IMG/VR virus record: IMGVR_UViG_3300020000_000038
Coordinates: 1 to 39,547 of that record
Strand: one strand, 5' to 3'
From: a virus
Length of the DNA stretch: 39,547 bases
The stretch's first letter is position 1. Each line of letters starts with the position of its first letter. This document shows positions 31,701 to 39,351 of the stretch, in pieces. The notes below the pieces were generated by a model that worked only from the letters and a program-made list of their open reading frames with translations, did no database searches and was not told the origin of the DNA. A program made the translations under genes and the position numbers.

Positions 31701-32585
31701 ATCTAAGCCTACATAGAAAATCCCACGCGTCCCAGCGGTTAATGGTGTATTTGTTGCGTTAACAACAAAAACTTTATCCCCATAATCATGAATAAAATCA
31801 GCGATTAAATTAGCTGGTACATCTGGCAAAACATCATTTATAAAAAGTATTCTATCGCATTGGGTAATAGTTAATGTGTCCGCTGGTGCAATAGTCAATA
31901 CCGAAACATCGACATCGGGTCTTATAAGCCCCGTTTGATATAAATCTTTGATGTTTATTTTACTGATTTTAAAGCCCGAAATTAAATTAGATTCTGTATT
32001 ATTTAATTGTTCTTGAACATTTGCGCCAGTAAGATAAATTAAACTCGGAATAGCTGGGACTTGAATTGCTGTTGTTTGATGTGGGTTTTCAGTATCATCA
32101 ATATGGGCATCCAAATCAGTTTGATCGGCCTTGGTATTAAATAAAACCATTAAATCAAGTTGATTGCTTATATCCCCTGTAATACTTCCCCATTCATTGT
32201 TAGTGTCTTCACCACTCATAACCCAAGCGAAAGCATTAAATTGCCATAACTGTATAGGCAAATCATCTTGGTCAACTTGTAAATAAAAATCGGCTGGTTT
32301 ATAGGTAGGTGGTGGTGTTACGTTTGGGTCATCCATACCAGTATATAACTGAACCCCGTTGTTTGTTATATCATTGAAGTTATTTTTTAATGAATTAATA
32401 GCTTCAACAATTGTTTCTTTTTCATCAGTTGTCAATGCCTCTAAATCACCAATAGTGTTATTTGTAAAATCGGTTAATAAAACTAAAATAGGGTTTAATA
32501 CTTCGGCAGTAATTTCATTGTTATGATTAGTAACAATGAATGTGTTTATCTGTGTAATTACCTCTGAATATGTAGGTGTTGCCAT
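28728..32585 (-). CDS. Tail fibre with S74 auto-chaperone domain
   Basis: 1285 aa. N-terminal part about 60 residues of helix (MATPTYSEVITQINTFIVTN), then long beta-rich segments. The C-terminal third contains NVGIGTT-P repeats (at least four), typical of trimeric fibres. The S74 intramolecular chaperone has the dyad S1192 and K1197 in SDERLKTNIQ, followed by IGFIAQDLEKVFPELV. Cleavage there would free the chaperone (about 94 aa). It is the probable receptor-binding protein. Confidence 0.9.
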   Translation of the reverse strand: MATPTYSEVITQINTFIVTNHNNEITAEVLNPILVLLTDFTNNTIGDLEALTTDEKETIVEAINSLKNNFNDITNNGVQLYTGMDDPNVTPPPTYKPADFYLQVDQDDLPIQLWQFNAFAWVMSGEDTNNEWGSITGDISNQLDLMVLFNTKADQTDLDAHIDDTENPHQTTAIQVPAIPSLIYLTGANVQEQLNNTESNLISGFKISKINIKDLYQTGLIRPDVDVSVLTIAPADTLTITQCDRILFINDVLPDVPANLIADFIHDYGDKVFVVNATNTPLTAGTRGIFYVGLDRLGNTVYRTSKVYDLDICYMARLLVQNAGGTYTIVSAKYFPDIAYNNPVDKDRKVSASGYIVPSGAASISFGNRGVSFSKNSINYSNNKFDPNYLTVADTVNPNPMQFLFAVPNITSLAVNIALSTTINPAQWYLASGVVGAGSVANTSYQVYRLLVTVTGTMVIQTKASTVNTPQFGVNAIFANRDDALAGLNSVVFPDILPAGDAITLGKFLLRAGTNANGSQLIDPNDFYFQPSTSTSSSSSVGVTSHDLLSGKNDNPAFLHVTSADIANWNAKQNQTGLTLNTVVKQGASSFVNSSITDSGIGAGGIVNINNFIGGITTRVLPSGNTTTGRTIVLTGTDNTSRLIQRDAIQYNEDGFSGGQINGFEKSIVFNKSTAYNGTINVLTLNPQIGNSGNITGLTTAKVQLSGAGTGTIGTYIAWGTNPILLNNTNTITNYIAFDSTFNPQNNNLNAWGVRIGDLLGGAISRGIETNVSAGTGKWNAYFQGTANNYFNGNVLIGTTNNTAGVKFRVGGTSIFDGDILVPSAKIAVTMGGANNDPYGIISVTRLSDTNNYNYYGLTREGQVGWAIGIDISNKLYFGAGSVDINPFPLVTIDLGGHVSGANATAANHFVTKAQLDAIGGGISGTGTANRIVKWSGATTQTDSVIYDNGTNVSIGTTTPAPSAKFQINVGSDHNIGFINASEGVYISTYNDAANANKTLYLDALDFTFLTSGVERIRIDPNGNVGIGTTTPTDITGYRSLSLAGGGCLIDMKVGSTGAMQIVSDISGSYFNESRNLPLSFLTQSNLRMTILGNGNVGIGTTNPLTKLEVVGGIHLNSQTNAFVIGLSSPTNFAQIYYNATNKGLNFTNSTGVDTLFINDSTTNIGIGTTFPTEKLHVGGNILATGTVTASSDERLKTNIQPLQNSLEKILKVKGIKFDRTDTKDKNQIGFIAQDLEKVFPELVKTQDTPEGLKSVNYQVMVAVLVEAIKELKYELNHLRDTLKL

Positions 32586-32587
32586 GA

Positions 32588-33211
32588 CTAATAATTATTA
32601 AAATCATTATTGAAATCATCATTAAAATCACCGTGAGGCGTGAAGGAAACATTTTCAAATAAATTATCAAACGCATCGTCGTCACCTTCATAAATAAAAG
32701 GCAATTCATCTTCTAAAGCATCTGACAACGAAATCAATTTTATTATTGCACCGCCTCCAGAATTTTGCGGGTCAAAGGTGTAATTTGAAGTAGTCATTCC
32801 GTATTCAAAACCGTAAATTTCTACAGTACCATCATAAAGCTGCAAGGCGCAAAAATAATCGGCATAATCCAATTGTTTTAAGGTGCATTTTACGATTTCG
32901 TTTACTCCTAATACGTTAATGGTGATTGCATGGCTGTATTGTGGTACGCCCTCCACTAATGACTTTTCCACCGTTCCAAAAATTGTAGCAGAATTTTGAG
33001 CCGTTGAAAAAAGGAAGCCTGATAAATCAGGTTTTAAATTAAATAAAACTTTATATCTACATTCGTAAACATCATCAATAGAAACCTTACTTGTAAGAAT
33101 TAGTTTATTTAATACATCGTCCCTATTAATTAAAACGGCTTGTTGATAATAATTTTTTACAATATTACCACATGATAAGTCAAGTCCGTTTCTTAATGTT
33201 TCGCAGCTCAT
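32588..33211 (-). CDS. Structural protein B, paralogue of 35668-36267
   Basis: 207 aa. It shares with the 199-aa gene at 35668-36267: a start with Cys and LKNG/LRNG-D-SC, YYQQAVLIN-DV, YGFE-G-TT and a Gly-Gly-Gly region near residue 150. Here the end is a long acidic, Asn/Asp-rich tail (DFNDDFNNDFNNY). The pair flanks the portal gene and probably makes a tail-tube or connector protein. It follows the 198-aa gene with a 4-base overlap. Confidence 0.7.
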   Translation of the reverse strand: MSCETLRNGLDLSCGNIVKNYYQQAVLINRDDVLNKLILTSKVSIDDVYECRYKVLFNLKPDLSGFLFSTAQNSATIFGTVEKSLVEGVPQYSHAITINVLGVNEIVKCTLKQLDYADYFCALQLYDGTVEIYGFEYGMTTSNYTFDPQNSGGGAIIKLISLSDALEDELPFIYEGDDDAFDNLFENVSFTPHGDFNDDFNNDFNNY

Positions 33212-33804
33212 TTGTTTACATTTGTACTTTTAAATCCGTAACCTTTTGCTTTTGTTGTTCCGCAATTAGCACCGCACTTACAATTTGAAGGTGGACAATG
33301 CGTGTAGGTATAAACATCTGAATTTTGACAAATAAATCTTTGTGTTCTACCAAAAGAAATTAAGCCCATGTTTCTGTATTTATCTGAAAATTGTTCCAAT
33401 TCCTTTAACGGTTTTGGTATTGAAAACTCGTTTGTTTTTTGCACCAATCCGTTAGGGGAATCCGAAAAACCGTTCAAAATAATATAACGTGAATAACTGT
33501 AGTAGGCTAATATTTTATAAACACCCTCAAAGTTTTTTAACTTTCCGTTGCAGTCAACAAAAGTGCCACCTTCTAATAATTCTTTTTTCAAGTCATAATC
33601 TAAAGGCTGTTCTGGCTTTGGTTCATCAGCTTCATCATAAAATCTTATTTCATTATCTATGGCCTCAATGTCAACCCAAAAATCACAAAACAATTCTGCT
33701 AAATCAAAATTAGATGCTTCATTTTCAGCAATACATAATTTTGAAAGGTCACAATGTTGAGCTATAATTCCCAAACATTTATATTGTTGTGGTTGAAGAT
33801 TCAT
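33208..33804 (-). CDS. Hypothetical neck-region protein, 198 aa
   Basis: 198 aa. It has NMGLISFGRTQRFIC and a Cys-rich end (CPPSNCKCGANCGTTKAKGY). The N-terminal half is acidic. It overlaps the portal end by 26 bases and the next gene by 4 bases, so translation is coupled. It resembles a small protein between portal and tail genes in related phages, but I cannot name the family. Confidence 0.6.
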   Translation of the reverse strand: MNLQPQQYKCLGIIAQHCDLSKLCIAENEASNFDLAELFCDFWVDIEAIDNEIRFYDEADEPKPEQPLDYDLKKELLEGGTFVDCNGKLKNFEGVYKILAYYSYSRYIILNGFSDSPNGLVQKTNEFSIPKPLKELEQFSDKYRNMGLISFGRTQRFICQNSDVYTYTHCPPSNCKCGANCGTTKAKGYGFKSTNVNK

Positions 33805-35197
33805 TTTCTGTTGTTTTTTCGGGATTTCCTAAAAGTGCATCGGCAACTTCTCTAGTGAATCCGTAAATTTCTGTGAATATTGTTATAGCACTTTGATAAT
33901 CGGTTAATCCTTGGCTGTATGAAGTTTGAACCTGCAAAACGCCTGTAACACCACCAACAGAACCACGCAAATTTGCCTGAGCCTCTTTGGTGGCATCATC
34001 AACTTGAATTTCTTGGCCCGTTGTTATAAGTTCTTTTGCTGTAATATCTACTATAGGAATAATTTTACAGTCAAACCCAAGATATTTTAAAGTTTTTTCC
34101 AATTCGTTACGCTCTTCAAAGGTTTGTTCTGTGTAAAACTTTTTCATTTCTATGTACGTTTCAGATTGCGTGCCAAATAAAGAGGTCTCAGATTTTACAA
34201 GCTGCTCAGGAACATTATTTGCAGCCGAATAAATATTACTTTTAATAGTTGCTTTTGTTTCAGAAAACATTTTTTCATCTATTTCGCCTTTTATTTGTCC
34301 TACTTTAAAAATTTTGTCAATATCATCCACCGCCCCAATAGATAAATGATATGTACCACCTACATTTTCAGAACCTAACCACAAAGCAACGTCTTCTTGT
34401 ACTTTTTTTTCTGCCTCTTCGTCAAGTCCCGCCGTTACAACGTATGTCTTACCTAAAAATCCTGTTCTTACTTGTCTGTTGATATACAATGCAATTCTGT
34501 ATTCAGTATCTAAATCATTATAAACAGCATCAAAAGGTGATAAAGCGTATTTAAACTCAGGGGTTAGATTCATGTAATAGACTTGGCCTCTGTAATAAGG
34601 AAGCATTGTTGCAACATCTGGATTTTCTTCTATACCGCCTGCATCTTTATAATCGTTTTGTATTTGTTCTAAAATAACAATAGGGTTTGGATTATATGGG
34701 TAATACCAAACGGCATCATCTGTTGTTTTATTCCAACTTGAAGTTTTTGTTTTTTCACAATCTTTAAACCAATATTTTGTGATATAATCGTTATCGTCTT
34801 CTTTGCCTATTCTGCATTTTGTATATTCGAGTATGTCTAAAACAGGCGATAATGTAGGTGCACCGTTTATGCTTTGCCCTATGTGAAAAAAAACACCATA
34901 TTGTCGAGCTATATTAGTGGAAGCTATTTTAACAATCGTAGATAAATTATAATTTTTTGTTTCATTTACAACAATATCTTTTTCAACTCCTTTACCTGAA
35001 ATGTATTTAGCAAATATTTTTGATGCTGATTTACCCGTTGGGCTGTTCAGTATTGCCAATTCTATTTCATTAGGGTAAAGATTATTTTCTCCATTGTAAT
35101 AAATAGTTTGGCTCTTATCCTCGAACAGTTTTACAATTCGGGAATAAAGCTCAATAAATTTGGCTCTGAATTTTCCAACTGTTTTAGTATTTTCCAC
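33779..35197 (-). CDS. Portal protein
   Basis: 472 aa, the expected length for a portal. It starts MENTKTVGKFRAKFIELYSR and has a long helical region and a typical mid-segment FSETKATIKSNIYSAANNVP. The Gly/Gln-rich C-terminus (GSVGGVTGVLQVQTSYSQG) precedes a Thr/Glu tail. Located between the capsid block and neck genes, it is the entry ring for the terminase. Confidence 0.75.
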   Translation of the reverse strand: MENTKTVGKFRAKFIELYSRIVKLFEDKSQTIYYNGENNLYPNEIELAILNSPTGKSASKIFAKYISGKGVEKDIVVNETKNYNLSTIVKIASTNIARQYGVFFHIGQSINGAPTLSPVLDILEYTKCRIGKEDDNDYITKYWFKDCEKTKTSSWNKTTDDAVWYYPYNPNPIVILEQIQNDYKDAGGIEENPDVATMLPYYRGQVYYMNLTPEFKYALSPFDAVYNDLDTEYRIALYINRQVRTGFLGKTYVVTAGLDEEAEKKVQEDVALWLGSENVGGTYHLSIGAVDDIDKIFKVGQIKGEIDEKMFSETKATIKSNIYSAANNVPEQLVKSETSLFGTQSETYIEMKKFYTEQTFEERNELEKTLKYLGFDCKIIPIVDITAKELITTGQEIQVDDATKEAQANLRGSVGGVTGVLQVQTSYSQGLTDYQSAITIFTEIYGFTREVADALLGNPEKTTENESSTTTI

Positions 35198-35200
35198 TTT

Positions 35201-35662
35201 TTACTGTTTTTTTCTACCTCTTGGTTTAATTGTTTTCGATTCAAAAATTATTTCTTTTTTTTCTTCAACAATCGGAGTTTCTTTTTTTGATGGAAAATTG
35301 AAAAGCTTTTTTCGTTCTGCTATTTCTTCGGGCGTTCCATTTGAAACATATTCTTTTATAAAATCATCAGTTAGAATATTGTCGTAAAGGCGATACGTTT
35401 TACCGTTTTTATGATAGGTTAAAATTTTACCCTGTACTTTTTTAATAGTTATTTTATTTGACATAATTTTTAATTTTTGTGTGAAAGGTTTTTTTTTAAA
35501 ATAGAAGTTTTTTAATTTGTTCCAATCCGAATCAAAGGAACAGCCAGCGCAATTAGGTGAGTAGTTAAACGTTTCTTTAAAAAAATCTATGTATAAATGC
35601 ATAAGGTTAGAATCTCTCCTAACCTTATGTTTATCGATTGATATTAAGTCATCAATTGTCAT
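35201..35662 (-). CDS. Hypothetical protein between capsid and portal, 153 aa
   Basis: Two parts. Residues 1-60 contain YSPNCAGCSFDSDWNKL with a Cys-Ala-Gly-Cys motif. From Met67 (MSNKITIKKVQGKILTYHKN) a Lys-rich second part begins that could be an independent start. The ATG is 3 bases before the portal stop region and follows the 199-aa gene by 5 bases. Not recognised. Confidence 0.55.
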   Translation of the reverse strand: MTIDDLISIDKHKVRRDSNLMHLYIDFFKETFNYSPNCAGCSFDSDWNKLKNFYFKKKPFTQKLKIMSNKITIKKVQGKILTYHKNGKTYRLYDNILTDDFIKEYVSNGTPEEIAERKKLFNFPSKKETPIVEEKKEIIFESKTIKPRGRKKQ

Positions 35663-35667
35663 ATTGC

Positions 35668-36267
35668 TTAAACACTTGGCACACCGTTATCAAAATTAGA
35701 ATCAAAGTCCGCACCTTCACCACCATCAACAGCAGACTTGTAAACCAAAGGCACTAAATTTTCGGGCGCAATATCCAAAGAAGATAAAACAACAGCCGTA
35801 CCACCTCCACCTTCCTGTACATCATAAGTAAAATCGGCTGTCGTTAAACCTTGTTCAAAACCATATATTTCAACCGTTCCATCTGTAAACTGATAAGCCA
35901 CAAAAACTCTTCCTTTGCTCAGTGCATCTAAGATACATTTCGATTCCTCGTCTGAGCCTGTTATAAGTATTTGTGCATTGTGTTTGTATTGAACAAACCC
36001 AAGGTCAGATACCGACTTATCAAAGTACCCTTTATAGGAACTTCCCGCCTCGGGTCCAGTAAATCTATATCCTGTTTTGCCTGTTTTCAAAGAAAACTCA
36101 ACGCTGTATTTACACGTTGGGTCTTCCTCTGTTGGCTTATTAATTGTAAAAGTATCTACATCGGCTTTGTTGATTAAAACAGCCTGTTGAAAATAACGTC
36201 TTAAGGGAGCAACACAAGAAGCATCCTGACCGTTTTTTAAAGAACCACAAACGCTAGTAATTGCCAT
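35668..36267 (-). CDS. Structural protein A, paralogue of 32588-33211
   Basis: 199 aa. Shares with the 207-aa gene: CGSLKNG-D-SC, RYFQQAVLINKADV, FTDGTVEIYGFEQGLTT and a GGGG stretch. Sits between capsid and the 153-aa gene. Likely a tail-tube or head-associated protein that was duplicated. No membrane segment. Confidence 0.7.
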   Translation of the reverse strand: MAITSVCGSLKNGQDASCVAPLRRYFQQAVLINKADVDTFTINKPTEEDPTCKYSVEFSLKTGKTGYRFTGPEAGSSYKGYFDKSVSDLGFVQYKHNAQILITGSDEESKCILDALSKGRVFVAYQFTDGTVEIYGFEQGLTTADFTYDVQEGGGGTAVVLSSLDIAPENLVPLVYKSAVDGGEGADFDSNFDNGVPSV

Positions 36268-36284
36268 GTCTTTTTATTTTAAGG

Positions 36285-37355
36285 TTAAACGCTTGGGCTT
36301 GCTGTCTCAGCTCCTAAATACACATACTCATTGGTAACTAAAGAAGCTCCAACGTTTGCACCGCCTTTGATATAAATCATGTCATCATCTTGGGAATACC
36401 AAATTGAAAAAGCAGGCAATTGGTCCAATTCAGATGTACCAATTAAGATGTTTGTGCTTGATGTTAGAATTGCTCGGTATGGATTGCCCAACGCAAATGT
36501 TGAAATTATGCCGTCAAACTCACGGTGAACGTGAATATTAACACCAAATAGTTTTAAGTTGGCATCAATTGAAAAGGTTCTTTGTGCTGTTAGTCCATCA
36601 GGTGAAAAACATTCGCAATTAATTCCTGTTCTGTCTCCCATTGAATTTAACCAAGCCACCAAAACAGATGCCATTGCTTGTGTCATTTCAATTTGGGCTG
36701 TTGCAGGATTCCACCAAGGGGAAAGGGATGCTATTTGGTATGCTTCTGTAAAATATGCGTAAAGTGCTTCGCCGGTTAAACCAGAACCAAGTGCGTTTTC
36801 AGCAATTACAATTTTAACCCCGTCCATTGCTTCGGCTTGGGTGAAAATACCGTCATTAGCTTTTAAGTAAATGCTGGGTGAAGCAGTATCACCAAACCAA
36901 ACCTGACGCCAAATTGAAGCATTTAAATTGTTTTGGAATATATCAGTGATATAAGTAATTAACGCACTGTTTAAGTCTGCATCACCAAAAACACGTTTGT
37001 ATTGATTCCAAAACAGTAAAAAGTTTTCATCAAACGTATTGATACAAATTGGAATTTTACAGGCAATCATTCCTAAATCCCAAGTTTTTGCGCCAAAACC
37101 TAAATCTAAATCACATGCTGGTATTTCACAATTAGTTGGGTCTTTATAAGGGAATGAATCGTACTTAGGTGCTTTGGATAGAATGGGTACAACTTGCCCT
37201 GTTCTAACCCCTGTAATAATTTGGTGTCCTTCGGCTATATCGCCAACTTCAAAAGCACTTGAATAAACAGCCTGTGAAATATCTATGGTGTCGGCTGGCA
37301 CTAAACCGTTTACCAATGCCAATATTTCTGTGTCGAAATTATGTGTAATTGCCAT
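36285..37355 (-). CDS. Major capsid protein
   Basis: 356 aa directly downstream of the prohead protease. HK97-like order is supported by position and by a long central helix/beta mix: DLGFGAKTWDLGMIACKI, NTFDENFLLFWNQYKRVF and SPWWNPATAQIEMTQAMASV. No motif alone is decisive. It follows the protease gene by 2 bases. Confidence 0.8.
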   Translation of the reverse strand: MAITHNFDTEILALVNGLVPADTIDISQAVYSSAFEVGDIAEGHQIITGVRTGQVVPILSKAPKYDSFPYKDPTNCEIPACDLDLGFGAKTWDLGMIACKIPICINTFDENFLLFWNQYKRVFGDADLNSALITYITDIFQNNLNASIWRQVWFGDTASPSIYLKANDGIFTQAEAMDGVKIVIAENALGSGLTGEALYAYFTEAYQIASLSPWWNPATAQIEMTQAMASVLVAWLNSMGDRTGINCECFSPDGLTAQRTFSIDANLKLFGVNIHVHREFDGIISTFALGNPYRAILTSSTNILIGTSELDQLPAFSIWYSQDDDMIYIKGGANVGASLVTNEYVYLGAETASPSV

Positions 37356-37357
37356 TT

Positions 37358-38440
37358 TTATTTAGTTTTAAGTTTTATCATTTGTGCAACCGCTTTTGAA
37401 GTTTTTGAAGGCTCAGGCGTTGGCTCGTTAATTCTCGGAGTAGGTTTACCGTTTACTGGGGCTGGTCGTGACATTGCTTTATATCCTGCAATAGTTACAT
37501 CCTTAGCTTTGTTTTGAGCTGATAGTTCAGTTACTTTATTTGTGCTGGCTTCCAACTGTTCAGTAAGAAGTTTGATAGTTGCGTTTGCCTCCGCTAAATC
37601 TGTTTCTTCATCTTCATTGGCTAACATTTCTGGAATTATCTCAGTTAATTCCCCAGCAACAAAAACATAGGTTTCACCGCTAGGTAAAATATAATCACCA
37701 TCAGCATCAACCCCATCATAGTAAGCCTTGTCACCAACAGCAACAACCGCATCATCTGCCAACTCATAAAAATCTAACTCGCTCCCGCTGGCGGTTGCAA
37801 CTAGTTTATTGGACATTAACCCCAATATTTTAGCTGCATTAGCAAGTATTTGTTTTGCTCTTTTGTTCATTGTGTTTGGTTTAATATTAGTAGTAAATCG
37901 TTTCAATGCCACGGGTCTTAAAACTTCCTCGATAGCGGTTGCAAAGCGCATTTTTTTTGCTTCTTTGGGAGTTATTGATGTTTCGTTTTCCATTAACTGT
38001 AAAGCCTCTTCTTTTGTTAAATCAGTATGTAGGGCGTAATGTTGAGCAATCTTATTATTGCAGGTTTTAAGTTCAACTGAGGTGCGTAGTAATTCTTTTG
38101 AATCGCCAAGGGTATAACACCACGCATTATGTAGAAAAGGGTTTGTGTTTTCGGTTAATATCCTTTCGTCACCAGCTAAAAAGAACACCGTTGCAATTGA
38201 GGCAACAAAGCCCTCTCCAAATGTTTGAACCTTTGCGTTGTTTTCTCGGGCGTAACGTCTTAGTTCATTGTAGATATCAAATCCAGTTTGAACATCACCG
38301 CCCATGGAACGGATTCTGACTTTTATATCTTTTCCGTGCGCCTGTTCTAATTGATTTTGAACATTGGAAAGGTTTATAAAACCATCGCCAAAGTCTTCTT
38401 CAAAAGGAATAACTTCACCGTATATCTTGATTTCGTGCAT
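37358..38440 (-). CDS. ClpP-type prohead protease fused to a scaffold-like tail
   Basis: 360 aa. ClpP-like half: GGDVQTGFDIYNELRRYAR, nucleophile S81 in GFVASIATVFFLAGD and H104 in NPFLHNAW. From Met191 (MNKRAKQILANAAKILGLMS) follows a second domain with beta-rich GDYILPSGETYVFVAGELTE, a coiled coil (ATIKLLTEQLEASTNKVTEL) and a Pro/Lys tail. This is the protease-scaffold layout; Met191 could give a separate scaffold product. It processes the capsid and itself during head assembly. Confidence 0.88.
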   Translation of the reverse strand: MHEIKIYGEVIPFEEDFGDGFINLSNVQNQLEQAHGKDIKVRIRSMGGDVQTGFDIYNELRRYARENNAKVQTFGEGFVASIATVFFLAGDERILTENTNPFLHNAWCYTLGDSKELLRTSVELKTCNNKIAQHYALHTDLTKEEALQLMENETSITPKEAKKMRFATAIEEVLRPVALKRFTTNIKPNTMNKRAKQILANAAKILGLMSNKLVATASGSELDFYELADDAVVAVGDKAYYDGVDADGDYILPSGETYVFVAGELTEIIPEMLANEDEETDLAEANATIKLLTEQLEASTNKVTELSAQNKAKDVTIAGYKAMSRPAPVNGKPTPRINEPTPEPSKTSKAVAQMIKLKTK

Positions 38441-38576
38441 GTTAGGAAACTTTTAATAAAATTACGCACGGATATAATTGAAGGGTTGATTTTCATTTAT
38501 AACTTATTTGTCAAATGAAAAGAGGGTATAAAATAAACTTTAACATAAAATATACAATTTAAATTATTTTATTTTG

Positions 38577-38584
38577 CATATTTG
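38577..38584 (+). promoter_or_regulatory. Promoter -7 element for the lipoprotein gene
   Basis: CATATTTG, one mismatch to TAnnTTTG, lies 23 bases before the lipoprotein ATG. No clear -33 box. The region is very A+T-rich and is shared with the upstream side of the protease gene. Confidence 0.45.
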
Positions 38585-38607
38585 CACTTTAATTTAAATA
38601 TTATATT

Positions 38608-38847
38608 ATGAAAAGATTGATTTTATTATCCGTTGTTGTTTTGATGATTTCCTGTTCTAAAGATGATGATAATCCAAACAAAGAGGAATGTCACGTAGTA
38701 ACAGACAAACACCGTGTTTTTGAAAATGATAAATACATCTATTATTTTACATTATCTGACTATGGAACAAAAGAGGTTTCCGCTTCTAAGTATGCAGAAA
38801 TAAATAAAAATGAATCTTATTGTTTTGGTGGCACGCCAAAGTATTAA
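38608..38847 (+). CDS. Lipoprotein on the opposite strand (moron candidate)
   Basis: 79 aa. Signal peptide MKRLILLSVVVLMISC with lipobox cysteine at 16. The next residues are SKDDD; acidic residues at this place direct lipoproteins to the surface in flavobacteria. Two further cysteines (C28 and C72) could form a disulphide. It is encoded against all its neighbours, has its own promoter and overlaps the HTH gene tail-to-tail by 4 bases. It is a candidate surface protein that blocks superinfection. Confidence 0.75.
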   Translation: MKRLILLSVVVLMISCSKDDDNPNKEECHVVTDKHRVFENDKYIYYFTLSDYGTKEVSASKYAEINKNESYCFGGTPKY

Positions 38848-39074
38848 ATATTCTTTTTCATTTCTGAAACGGCACGTATAACGGTTCGTTCAGATACTTT
38901 GAAATTTTTAGCAACAGTTTTATACCGTTGCATTTGGGATTTTTCATATTCAGTTGCTTGCCAACTCCTAAAGATGTCGTAATCTGACATAACAGATAAC
39001 GGCATCTTTCCAATTTTAACCAATGTTTTTACAACTCCCATGTTTTTACTTAAATAGTCAGCTACCTTTGCCAT
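38844..39074 (-). CDS. Small HTH protein, 76 aa
   Basis: 76 aa. The C-terminal part is a helix-turn-helix: RYKTVAKNFKVSERTVIRAV, then SEMKKNI. The N-terminal half is basic and helical. It overlaps the zinc-ribbon gene by 13 bases and so belongs to the tail operon. Probably a regulator or a small terminase-like DNA-binding protein. Confidence 0.65.
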   Translation of the reverse strand: MAKVADYLSKNMGVVKTLVKIGKMPLSVMSDYDIFRSWQATEYEKSQMQRYKTVAKNFKVSERTVIRAVSEMKKNI

Positions 39075-39351
39075 CTCTCACACTTCACAATTGACTGTCT
39101 TAATTTATAGGACAATGTGCAACCGCAATCATCACACATTTTATTTGATAACTCCACAATTCGAGGGTCTTCTACTCTAAAAAAAAAATAGGTTCATCAA
39201 CATACATCTCACAACCAACACACGTATTTTTTCTCTCAATAGCTAAACCCTCTGTTTGTGAATCAGGGTGTTTAAAATTATAAACGCCTATTTTAACAGG
39301 GTCAATCCCTTTTTTAATTATTGTTTTTACTTTCTTATTAAAACTTCGCAT
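39062..39351 (-). CDS. Zinc-ribbon protein broken at a 10-base homopolymer
   Basis: Frame 1 from ATG 39351 gives MRSFNKKVKTIIKKGIDPVK and later CVGCEMYVDEPIFF, then a stop at 39172-39174. One extra T in the T10 run at 39179-39188 would join it to a second frame, RVEDPRIVELSNKMCDDCGC and LSYKLRQSIVKC, ending TAG at 39062-39064. Together the two halves give two Cys-x-x-Cys pairs and a coherent protein of about 96 aa. The overlaps with neighbours at both ends also fit. Either a sequence error, a true mutation or programmed slippage on the T run. Confidence 0.6.
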
